From the NCBI GenBank assembly GCA_028711355.1, contig JAQTSL010000243.1, positions 1 to 5,700 on the forward strand: DNA of 5,700 nucleotides, written 5' to 3'. The notes beneath the pieces were generated by a model. That model had not been told where the DNA came from. It searched no databases and saw nothing but the letters and a program-made list of their open reading frames with translations. This document shows positions 1-5,700 of this stretch, piece by piece. How positions within the stretch are numbered: the stretch's first letter is position 1; each line of letters opens with the position of its first letter. The stretch comes from Rhodoferax sp. Lineage in GTDB: Bacteria > Pseudomonadota > Gammaproteobacteria > Burkholderiales > Burkholderiaceae_C. The translations under genes were made by a program, and so were the position numbers.

Positions 1-1450
1 TGCCCGGGTAGCCGATCCAGGTGACTTGCACCGGTGCCGGTTTGCGGGCAAACACCAACAGGCGATGGTGCGCGGTGTGGCCCGACAAGTCCACCAAGAT
101 ATCAATGCCGTCGGCACGAATACGCTGGGCCAGTTGATCATCGGTCAGCGCATGGCAATCGCACCAATGGTCCACCGTGGCGGCGATGCGCTCGGTATAG
201 CCGTCGCGGTAGGGGTTGGTGTAGTAGGCGTAAATGTCAAATTGGCTGCGGTCGTGGTGGGGCAGCACGGGCTCAATGAAATAAGACACGGCGTGCCCAC
301 AAAAGTCGCCCGACACATAGCCAATTTTGAGGCGGCGATCAGGGTCGCGGTTGTTGCCATGCGGTTGCCAGCTTGCTTTCAATGGCTTTTCAAAGGTGTC
401 AGCATAGTTCAGATGCTCCTGAAACAAGGTTTCGGAGTCGCATTGGTGATTAAGCAGCAGCGTGAATAACAAAGAGCTGTGAATCTCGGCACTGCGCGCT
501 GATTTGAGCGCCAACACTTGCCGCAATACCTTGACGGCCTCTGCGACGCGGCCCGATTTGCTTAACACCGTGCTCAAGTCCACCAGCGTGTCAACCGCGT
601 TGGGTTGCAAGCGCAGGGCCTGCCGGTAGTGGCTGATGGCGTTATCCAACTGCCCTTGCAACGCATAGACATTGCCCAGGTTGTTGTGGGCGGCAAAGAG
701 TTTGGGGTTGAGCGCCAGCGCCTGTTTGAAACAGGCAGCGGCTTCGTCAAACTTGCCTTGCAGCTTGAGCGCCAAACCCAGGTTGCCATGGGCATCTGCG
801 TAACCGGGTTTGAGGGAAATCGCCCGGCGGTAGCATTCCACCGCCGCGTCAAGTTTGCCCTGCACTTGCAACACGGTGGCCAGGTTAAAGCTGGCCTCGG
901 CAAAGTGGGGTTGAAGTTGAAATACCTGCGAAAAACAGGCCACGGCCTGGTCGAGTTGCTGTTGTTCAAAAAAAGCATTCCCCTGGCGCATCAGTTGGCT
1001 GACAGCTTGCTGGCGCAGTTGGGCGATTTTTTGCTCGCACTTGGCGGCCTCTTTGAGTCGGCCTGTGGCGCGCCAAGCTGAAGCCAGACCTTGCAACGCG
1101 TCTTCCGACTGTGGCTGCAAAGAGACTGCTTTTTGATAGCACACAAGGGCCTGTTCATGCTGGCCCAGGTCCATGTGCATATTACCAAGGTTAAACGGGT
1201 ACATCGGCTCGGCCGGGTTGGCGGCGATGGCGCGCTGGATCAGCTCCACCCCCGCGCGGCTGTCACCGAGTTGATGCGAAATCAGGCCAGACAGGTGCAG
1301 CGCGTCTGGGTGCGCTGGGTTGCTCTGCAAAATCTGGCGGTACAAGGCCTGCGCCTGCGCGAGCTGCCCTTGTTGATGCAGTTCTATGGCTTGCTGCAAG
1401 GTGGCCGCCAAGGCATCGTTGTTAAGTGATGACTGATTCATGGATGACAT
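1..1450 (-). CDS. TPR-repeat GT41 (SPINDLY/OGT-like) glycosyltransferase, 3' end beyond window
   Basis: The frame is open from an ATG at 1448-1450 to the left edge (483 codons, no stop), so the C-terminal half of the catalytic domain is missing only because the window ends. Residues about 14-317 form TPR units in perfect 34-residue register; Pro falls at 45, 79, 113, 181, 215, 249 and 283, and unit 4 is degenerate. The catalytic domain starts near residue 369 (DPDRRLKIGYVSGDF). It keeps His386 in DFCGH, the position I align with the active-site His of human OGT, and the LSGHT motif (His458), then runs off at TWIGYPG. GT41 enzymes transfer a sugar from a nucleotide-sugar donor to Ser/Thr of cytoplasmic proteins, and TPRs bind the acceptor. 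The actual sugar and target are unknown here. It starts 16 bases after the stop of the preceding paralog, so it is probably co-transcribed. No clear Shine-Dalgarno is visible; a second ATG at 1439-1441 (codon 4) is an alternative start. The family call is sure, the exact start less so. Confidence -1.
   Translation of the reverse strand, partial: MSSMNQSSLNNDALAATLQQAIELHQQGQLAQAQALYRQILQSNPAHPDALHLSGLISHQLGDSRAGVELIQRAIAANPAEPMYPFNLGNMHMDLGQHEQALVCYQKAVSLQPQSEDALQGLASAWRATGRLKEAAKCEQKIAQLRQQAVSQLMRQGNAFFEQQQLDQAVACFSQVFQLQPHFAEASFNLATVLQVQGKLDAAVECYRRAISLKPGYADAHGNLGLALKLQGKFDEAAACFKQALALNPKLFAAHNNLGNVYALQGQLDNAISHYRQALRLQPNAVDTLVDLSTVLSKSGRVAEAVKVLRQVLALKSARSAEIHSSLLFTLLLNHQCDSETLFQEHLNYADTFEKPLKASWQPHGNNRDPDRRLKIGYVSGDFCGHAVSYFIEPVLPHHDRSQFDIYAYYTNPYRDGYTERIAATVDHWCDCHALTDDQLAQRIRADGIDILVDLSGHTAHHRLLVFARKPAPVQVTWIGYPG
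500..1411 (-). repeat. Nine tandem TPR units in the left GT41 gene
   Basis: This stretch codes for nine consecutive 34-residue tetratricopeptide units (102 bases each), in exact register. The third to last, second to last and eighth units are the most canonical (for example AHGNLGLALKLQGKFDEA and AHNNLGNVYALQGQLDNA). Unit 4 has lost the usual consensus Pro. The array should fold as a superhelix that presents acceptor proteins to the catalytic domain. The neighbouring complete paralog has only eight units over the corresponding segment. Confidence -1.
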
Positions 1451-1466
1451 TTTTTTGCGATTTTGA

Positions 1467-1928
1467 TCACAGGTTGCTACACCACTTGCGCCACATCTGA
1501 CGATAAGCATCCTCCACATGGCGGGTGATATTGGCCGGGCTGCATTCTGACGCGTTCATGCGCTGGCGCAGTGACTGGCGCACCTGACCCAGGCGCGGCA
1601 AATCATTGGCAAAGGTCAGCACGCACTGCAAATAATCATCTTCACTGTGGGTGATGAACTCATTCAGGCCCACGCGGGACAAGTGGGCCGCACTCAGGCG
1701 CGACACCGAATGGTCCCCTACCAGTGTGACCACCGGCACCCCCATCCACAATGAATGCAGGGTGGTGGTGCCGCCGTTGTAGGGGAACGGGTCCAACGCA
1801 AGATCAATCTGGTGATGCAGCGCCAGATAGTCGGCCATGGGCACCCGTGGCTGCAAGAGCAGGCGATCTGCGCCAATGCTGTTTTGCTGAAACAGGCCCA
1901 GCAAGCGCTGCTGGGTCGATGCGTCTGT
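1467..1928. repeat. Diverged direct repeat, left copy (GT41 3' end)
   Basis: This is the partner of the repeat at 5232-5699. It codes for residues 542-694 of the complete paralog and aligns to the right copy without gaps up to the last four residues. It arose by gene duplication and is not a mobile-element end. Confidence -1.
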
Positions 1929-3551
1929 GACGTTGCCAAGCATCAGCCGAGCGTGTGGCAGGTCAAGCAACAGGCGGCTCCAAAGCGCCACGACGGCCGC
2001 GTTGACTTTGCTCAGATTGTTCAGACAGGCCAGCATGAATACATCACTTGTCAACGCCGGCAATTCATTGATGTCAGGCGAAACCGGGTCGGGTTCAAAG
2101 GCCATGCCGCTGGGCAGGCGCATGAGTTGTTCGCTGTGATAACGCTCGGTCTGCCCGACCGGGTCTTGCCAGGGGTCGGTGATGCGGTAGTCAATGGCAC
2201 TCAAACCCGTGCTGCCGGGGTAACCGACCCAGGTGGCCTGCACGGGTGCGGGTTTTCTGGCAAACATGGGCAGGCGGTTAAACACCGTGTGACCCGATAA
2301 GTCCACCAGAATGTCAATGCCGTCAGCGCGGATGCGCTGGGCCAACTGCTCGTCCGTCATGTTGTAGCACTCACACCAATGGTCCACGCTTGATGCAATG
2401 CGTTGGGTGTGGTCGTCATGTTGGATGTAGCTGTAATAGGCGTAGATTTCAAACGCAGCCTTGTCGTGCAGCGCCAAAATCGGCTCAATAAAGTAAGCCA
2501 CCACGTGATTACAAAAGTCACCCGAGACATACCCCACCTTGAGCCGCCGATCAGGGTCGTGGTTATTGCTGTGCGGCTGCCATTGCGCTTTGAGTGGCGC
2601 TTCAAAGCGCTGGGCGTAACGCTGGTGTTCGGCAAATACTTCGGCGGCGCTGCGTTGCTCTTGCAGTTGATAAATAAATAGCAAATTGCTGTAGATTTCT
2701 GGGCCGCGGTGGGTGTTGAGCGCCAGCGCCTGTTGCAGGGTTTGCACCGCTTCACCCAGTTGGCCCAGCAACAAATACGTGTTGGCCAAGTTGATATACG
2801 CGGTGTCATGAGTCGGATCGAGCGCCAAGGCTTGGCGACCCGCTTGCGCTGCCTCGTCCAGCCGGTCTTGCGACTTGCGTACTTTGGCCAAACCCAGGTG
2901 GGCACCAGAGTGCTTGGGCTGTTGGGCGCGCGCCATCTCAAAGTGCTTGGCAGCTTCACCCAGCTTGCCTTGCAAACAGAGTGCATCAGCCAGACCAATG
3001 CAGGTGTCGACATCTTTGGGTTGCAAAGCCAAACCTTTGCGAAAGTAGGCTTCGGCTTTTTCAGGTGCGCCTTGCAATAACAAAATCTGGCCCACATTGC
3101 GGTACGCCGCCACATAACAGGGCGCCAATGTGATGACTTGGCGATAGACACCTGCGCAGTCACCGAGCTTGCCCTGCGCACGATAGACCACGGCCAGGCC
3201 AAGCAGTGCATCGATGCTGGCAGGAGCCAACTGCGCCGTCTGCTGATAAAGCGCGGCGGCTTCATCCAACTGACCCAGATCGAACTGCATATTGGCCAGG
3301 TTGAAACAAAACATGGCGTCGCCGGGGCGCATTTGGATGGCTTGGCGAATGTGCGCCAACGCTTGATCACTGTGCCCCTGCTGGTGTTCGATCAGGCCGA
3401 GCAGGTGCAGCGCGTCGGGCTGCTGTGGCTCCAACGTCAAAATCTGCTGGTACAGCGTGCCCGCCTGACTGAGTTGACCCGCTTGATGCAGGCTGATGGC
3501 TTGCTGCAACAGGGATTGAATGTGATTGGCGGGGGCTGTTGGCAATCGCAT
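1467..3551 (-). CDS. TPR-repeat GT41 (SPINDLY/OGT-like) protein glycosyltransferase, complete
   Basis: This is a complete 694-residue protein starting MRLPTAPANH and ending at TGA 1467-1469. Residues 9-280 hold eight TPR units; consensus Pro residues lie at 42, 76, 110, 144, 178, 212 and 246, exactly 34 apart. The catalytic domain spans about 332-690. Visible landmarks are GYVSGDFCNH (His349, aligned with the active-site His of human OGT), LSGHT (His421), PAPVQATWVGYPG, NNLSK (Lys515, aligned with the UDP-phosphate-binding Lys842 of human OGT) and YNGGTTTLHSLWMGVPVVTL (591-610). It is likely a cytoplasmic enzyme that adds a sugar such as GlcNAc to Ser/Thr of proteins; donor and targets cannot be read from the sequence. 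I chose the ATG at 3549-3551, because a longer form from 3635 would run 26 codons into the toxin gene and the N-terminus from MRLP already matches the paralog's layout. The start is 4 bases after the toxin stop, which suggests translational coupling. Upstream there is only a weak purine stretch (GAAAGAA) as a ribosome site. Confidence -1.
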   Translation of the reverse strand: MRLPTAPANHIQSLLQQAISLHQAGQLSQAGTLYQQILTLEPQQPDALHLLGLIEHQQGHSDQALAHIRQAIQMRPGDAMFCFNLANMQFDLGQLDEAAALYQQTAQLAPASIDALLGLAVVYRAQGKLGDCAGVYRQVITLAPCYVAAYRNVGQILLLQGAPEKAEAYFRKGLALQPKDVDTCIGLADALCLQGKLGEAAKHFEMARAQQPKHSGAHLGLAKVRKSQDRLDEAAQAGRQALALDPTHDTAYINLANTYLLLGQLGEAVQTLQQALALNTHRGPEIYSNLLFIYQLQEQRSAAEVFAEHQRYAQRFEAPLKAQWQPHSNNHDPDRRLKVGYVSGDFCNHVVAYFIEPILALHDKAAFEIYAYYSYIQHDDHTQRIASSVDHWCECYNMTDEQLAQRIRADGIDILVDLSGHTVFNRLPMFARKPAPVQATWVGYPGSTGLSAIDYRITDPWQDPVGQTERYHSEQLMRLPSGMAFEPDPVSPDINELPALTSDVFMLACLNNLSKVNAAVVALWSRLLLDLPHARLMLGNVTDASTQQRLLGLFQQNSIGADRLLLQPRVPMADYLALHHQIDLALDPFPYNGGTTTLHSLWMGVPVVTLVGDHSVSRLSAAHLSRVGLNEFITHSEDDYLQCVLTFANDLPRLGQVRQSLRQRMNASECSPANITRHVEDAYRQMWRKWCSNL
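2712..3527 (-). repeat. Eight tandem TPR units in the complete GT41 gene
   Basis: Eight consecutive 34-residue TPR units (102 bases each) in perfect register, one fewer than in the left paralog when both are anchored at the first unit (QGQLAQAQALYRQIL versus AGQLSQAGTLYQQIL) and at the segment after the last unit (PEIYSNLLF versus AEIHSSLLF). The units have diverged at the DNA level and I see no near-identical adjacent copies. Confidence -1.
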
Positions 3552-3555
3552 GGCT

Positions 3556-4500
3556 TTATGTTCTTTCGATCCGTCCGAACCGATCCCGCAATTCAGCCGC
3601 TTGCTGTGCAAACTTTGTCTTGTTGTTGCGCTCAAGGTTTTGAAGATTTGCTACTTTCCACCTAACGGCAGGCATGTCCTGCAAATGCGGAATACACAGC
3701 AGCGTCCAGTCTGGCGTGTTGCTAACGAGCGAAACCAAAAAGCTTCGCTGCGCATTGTCAAGTTGAAGCGGCAAGGATGCGCGAACATTTCGCTGCACTT
3801 CCTCTAATTCGTCCAGAGATACTGATTCGGAGGTCATGCCAAGAAATTCCTGATCAAAAGCGGCAGCCAACGACTTTGATGGACCAAACAAGACCTCGTG
3901 GGGCGGGCGATTGTGCGCGGCAAGATAAGCCACAAAGCAGCGCAGGGTGCCGGGCGTGATACCTTCATGCTTGAGCAACAGCATCACGTCAAACCAGTCG
4001 CGTGGATGATTTCTGTCAAGGGCGGCAACAAGCTTGCCTGCATAAAGCTCTTCGGATGCAAGGACTGGCAAGCGAAGATCGGTCTTGAGTTTGTCGCGCG
4101 CAGCGTTGACCATGCGGGTTAGCACCACCGGGTGAATGGTTCCGCGCAGTACTTGATTTATTTCCACCTTCACCTCGGTACGATCCTGGCGAATAAACAG
4201 TTTGGATTCGTCACCTTCTGTCGCCACTGGCACATGAACTTGCAGACCAAGTTTTCTGATGCGCGATGCCATGTTTCCTACCGCTGTTGATATGGCCGTC
4301 AAAGCACTCGCCCGGTCAAGTTGGTAATCGGTAAAGACCAAATCCAGATCTACCGAGAGCCGTGGAAGGTCCCGCACAAAGAGATTGATCGCCGTGCCAC
4401 CTTTCAAGGCAAAGCCAGGTTCGGCAAAAATGACCGGTGCTACACGAACCAGCAAGCGCACGACATCAAGGTATTGCGTGTTCACTTGAGCACCAACCAT
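3556..4500 (-). CDS. abiEii: AbiEii/AbiGii-family nucleotidyltransferase toxin (type IV toxin-antitoxin)
   Basis: A 314-residue protein (309 from the alternative start), the usual length for the family. It carries a DNA polymerase beta-like nucleotidyltransferase core: LKGGTAINLF (32-41) followed by RLSVDLDLVF with the metal-binding pair Asp51/Asp53, a likely third acidic residue Glu113 in KVEIN, then EELYAGKLVAALDR (150-163) and the hallmark RDWFDV (167-172). The C-terminal part (about 250-310) has the DW.L..IPHLQ..PAVRWK pattern common in this family. All catalytic motifs are intact, so the toxin is probably active. AbiEii proteins are GTP-binding nucleotidyltransferases that halt growth and can give abortive infection against phage; the antitoxin counteracts the effect without forming a stable complex. 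The ATG at 4498-4500 overlaps the antitoxin gene by 19 bases. A GTG at 4483-4485 (codon 6, VNTQYLDVVRLL) would give the classic 4-base GTGA overlap and an N-terminus more like that of known relatives. Some stretches are clearly poorer in GC (about 40-47% in those counted) than the flanking genes, suggesting horizontal transfer. Confidence -1.
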   Translation of the reverse strand: MVGAQVNTQYLDVVRLLVRVAPVIFAEPGFALKGGTAINLFVRDLPRLSVDLDLVFTDYQLDRASALTAISTAVGNMASRIRKLGLQVHVPVATEGDESKLFIRQDRTEVKVEINQVLRGTIHPVVLTRMVNAARDKLKTDLRLPVLASEELYAGKLVAALDRNHPRDWFDVMLLLKHEGITPGTLRCFVAYLAAHNRPPHEVLFGPSKSLAAAFDQEFLGMTSESVSLDELEEVQRNVRASLPLQLDNAQRSFLVSLVSNTPDWTLLCIPHLQDMPAVRWKVANLQNLERNNKTKFAQQAAELRDRFGRIERT

Positions 4501-5210
4501 CCCTCGGGGGTTTTACTGACCCAGGCCCCTCTGCCACCGGTTGGCAGGTTGGCACCGAAAAGCGCATCAGCAAATGGCAGGCCCAGTTCCCTACTCAACA
4601 AGAGGCTAAGCCGCACCGTCTTTACACTTATACAGTGTGCAAGCAGATTCAGCAGAACATCGTCGCGCAAACCGTAAGTGCCCTCCATGATGGCGCGTGC
4701 CTCGATCAGGCTTTGTCGGTTGCCAACCTCACTCAGCATCTCCAGCAGCGCACGTTCAGGGTCAGAGACCAGCGGCTGGGGCAGCTTGTCGCCAAAAGCG
4801 CTGACCACTCTTAACGCAGCGGGCGCCTCTGCGAACAGCCGCTTGCGCCGATACGCCGCAGGGAACGGCTGAACGAACCAATCTGGCAAACGCGCTGAAT
4901 CCCAGCCATAAAGGTCCAGCGGCAAAGCAGTACGAACAAAGTGCTGGATTCCATGCCACGCCAAGGCTGTCCGGCCACCGACATGGCAACCGGGGATGCG
5001 TTGTTCGATGGCTTTCAAGCTGGCGTGCAGATCAAGCGGCCCTGGGCGGGCATAAAGCCCCTGTGCAAGGCGCGTCAACCACCCCGAACGCGCGTAGTAC
5101 CCGGCAAGATCGGCTGATGCGCCCAGGTTTTTCAAAAATGCAAGCGTGACAGGATGTCCAGCCGGCAATGCAGTGATTTGATTTAAAACGTTTACTGATT
5201 TCTTAGTCAC
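4482..5210 (-). CDS. abiEi: AbiEi-family antitoxin and transcriptional regulator
   Basis: A 242-residue protein starting at a GTG (5208-5210) and ending at TGA 4482-4484. Residues about 8-58 form a predicted winged helix-turn-helix ending in GWLTRLAQGLYAR, the typical DNA-binding start of AbiEi. GGRTALAWHGI (78-88) and SDPERALLEML (149-159) are hallmarks of the longer AbiEi_3-type antitoxins, and the C-terminal domain ends with LPTGGRGAWVSKTPEGWLVLK. In known systems AbiEi both neutralises the toxin and represses its own promoter by binding inverted repeats upstream. The gene overlaps the toxin gene, which is the standard antitoxin-first order with translational coupling. The start lies 21 bases after the stop of the upstream glycosyltransferase gene and lacks a visible Shine-Dalgarno; an AT-rich patch there may provide its own promoter. 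The family call is based on motifs and on the adjacent toxin. Confidence -1.
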   Translation of the reverse strand: MTKKSVNVLNQITALPAGHPVTLAFLKNLGASADLAGYYARSGWLTRLAQGLYARPGPLDLHASLKAIEQRIPGCHVGGRTALAWHGIQHFVRTALPLDLYGWDSARLPDWFVQPFPAAYRRKRLFAEAPAALRVVSAFGDKLPQPLVSDPERALLEMLSEVGNRQSLIEARAIMEGTYGLRDDVLLNLLAHCISVKTVRLSLLLSRELGLPFADALFGANLPTGGRGAWVSKTPEGWLVLK

Positions 5211-5236
5211 GCTACGATCATAAACATATATTTATA
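5211..5236 (-). promoter_or_regulatory. Candidate promoter/operator of the abiE pair
   Basis: The gap before the antitoxin gene is strongly AT-rich in an otherwise GC-rich region. On the plus strand 5220-5235 reads ATAAACATATATTTAT, an imperfect palindrome with 14 of 16 positions self-complementary, a plausible binding site for AbiEi autorepression. On the minus strand there are two -10-like hexamers, TATAAA (5231-5236) and TATGAT (5217-5222). Neither has a good -35 at 17 bases. With TATGAT, transcription would begin at about the GTG start codon, giving a leaderless message, which would fit the missing ribosome site. AT-rich palindromes also arise by chance, so this is tentative. Confidence -1.
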
Positions 5237-5699
5237 CAGAATCGCACTCACACCATGTTCGCCACATCTGACGATACGCGGCTTCCAGATGGCGTGTGAT
5301 GGTGGCCGGACTGGTCTCGGCGGCCTGCATACGCCCACGCAGCGACTGGCGAATGTCGTTCAACGCGGGCAAATCTGCCGCAGCGCGCACCACGCATTGC
5401 ACATACTCGTCTTCACTTTGGCAGATGAATTGGGGCAGGTCCACACGCGACATCAACGCCACACCGCAACGAGACTTGGCATTGCTACCGGCCAGGGTGA
5501 TCACGGGCACCCCCATCCACAGCGTTTGCATGGTGGTGGTGGTGCCGTTGTAGGGAAAAGGGTCCAGCGCCAGGTCGATCTGATGGTGTATTAAATGGTA
5601 TTCCCGCATAAGCATTTCAGGCAGCAGAATCAGACGCTCTGATGGCACATCGTTTTGACTGAAAAGGCCAAGCAAGCGCTGCTTGAGGTGGTCATCATT
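5232..5699. repeat. Diverged direct repeat, right copy (GT41 3' end)
   Basis: The DNA coding for the last 155 residues of the right paralog is a diverged direct repeat of 1467-1928 in the complete paralog. Identical islands include a 17-base word at 5260-5276 (also 1489-1505) and a 16-base word at 5506-5521 (also 1735-1750). Both copies have the same orientation and flank the toxin-antitoxin genes, so recombination between them would remove the abiE pair together with most of the complete paralog. Confidence -1.
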
Positions 5700-5700
5700 G
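5232..5700 (-). CDS. GT41 (SPINDLY/OGT-like) glycosyltransferase, C-terminal part only
   Basis: The last 155 residues of a paralog whose start lies beyond the right edge; the frame is open to the edge and ends at TAA 5232-5234. It aligns without gaps to residues 542-690 of the complete paralog, with 90 identical of 149 residues by hand count. It includes HHQIDLALDPFPYNG, TTTTMQTLWMGVPVITLAG, SRVDLPQFI, DIRQSLRGRM and TITRHLEAAYRQMWR. This is the nucleotide-sugar-binding half of the GT41 domain. Only the very tail differs (CECDSV instead of CSNL). No frameshift is seen, so it appears to be the intact end of a functional gene and the first of the tandem array in reading direction. Its stop codon lies inside the candidate operator before the antitoxin gene. 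A TTG at 5673-5675 can serve as a nominal start but the homology continues upstream of it, so that is not the real start. Confidence -1.
   Translation of the reverse strand, partial: NDDHLKQRLLGLFSQNDVPSERLILLPEMLMREYHLIHHQIDLALDPFPYNGTTTTMQTLWMGVPVITLAGSNAKSRCGVALMSRVDLPQFICQSEDEYVQCVVRAAADLPALNDIRQSLRGRMQAAETSPATITRHLEAAYRQMWRTWCECDSV

Noticed and set aside
500..1411. Regularly spaced similar segments that could be mistaken for a CRISPR or satellite array
   Set aside because: The 102-base period is the DNA trace of 34-residue TPR units; the similarity is at the protein level, with no identical repeats separated by unique spacers.
1451..1466. Possible terminator in the AT-rich 16-base gap between the two left glycosyltransferase genes
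   Set aside because: The A/T run has no GC-rich stem before it, and the next gene starts at once; it is more likely a simple intra-operon spacer.
1755..2300. 181-codon plus-strand open frame, and other long plus-strand frames at 26-469, 605-1081, 1091-1429 and 3138-3665
   Set aside because: They lie opposite strongly conserved TPR and GT41 coding sequence, have no recognisable domain and carry the usual composition of antisense shadow frames in GC-rich genes.
2357..3370. 337-codon minus-strand frame inside the complete glycosyltransferase gene
   Set aside because: It is an out-of-frame shadow, rich in Trp, Arg and Ser, of a region whose other frame codes for regular TPR units and the start of the GT41 domain.
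3552..3635. Longer N-terminus of the complete glycosyltransferase starting at 3635
   Set aside because: It would extend through the end of the toxin gene, where the toxin frame is conserved; the extra 28 residues look like nothing in the family, and the ATG at 3551 follows the toxin stop by 4 bases.
3545..5240. Transposon or integron-like borders around the TA pair
   Set aside because: I found no terminal inverted repeats, no transposase or integrase, and no convincing target-site duplication when comparing the bases at the two junctions.

Overview
The window is a one-directional run of five genes, all on the minus strand, so it reads from right to left. The codon use, the GC-rich coding sequence (roughly 60% in the glycosyltransferase genes in the stretches I counted by hand) and the style of the proteins suggest a betaproteobacterium, probably Burkholderiales/Comamonadaceae-like. 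That taxonomic guess is inference only.

From right to left the order is: (1) the C-terminal end of a TPR/O-GlcNAc-transferase-like protein (SPINDLY-type, GT41 family), 5232-5700, which enters from beyond the right edge; (2) an AbiEi-type antitoxin and transcriptional regulator, 4482-5210; (3) an AbiEii-type nucleotidyltransferase toxin overlapping it, 3556-4500 or from an internal GTG at 4485; (4) a complete TPR/GT41 protein of 694 residues, 1467-3551; (5) a third TPR/GT41 protein, 2-1450, whose reading frame is open for 483 codons and leaves the window at the left edge before the end of its catalytic domain. There is no gene-free stretch of 300 bases. Spacers between genes are 21, 4 and 16 bases, plus one overlap.

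The main point is that a complete type IV toxin-antitoxin pair sits inside a tandem array of three paralogous protein glycosyltransferases, with only 21 bases between it and the paralog before it and 4 bases between it and the paralog after it. The five genes look as if they can be read as one transcript. An AT-rich patch just before the antitoxin gene holds an imperfect 16-base palindrome and possible -10 sequences, and could be the module's own promoter and operator. The two complete TPR domains differ by exactly one 34-residue repeat unit (nine units versus eight).

The families themselves are known. The combination and its possible co-regulation are the parts that deserve a second look. 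I found no RNA genes, CRISPR array, insertion sequence or convincing terminator.
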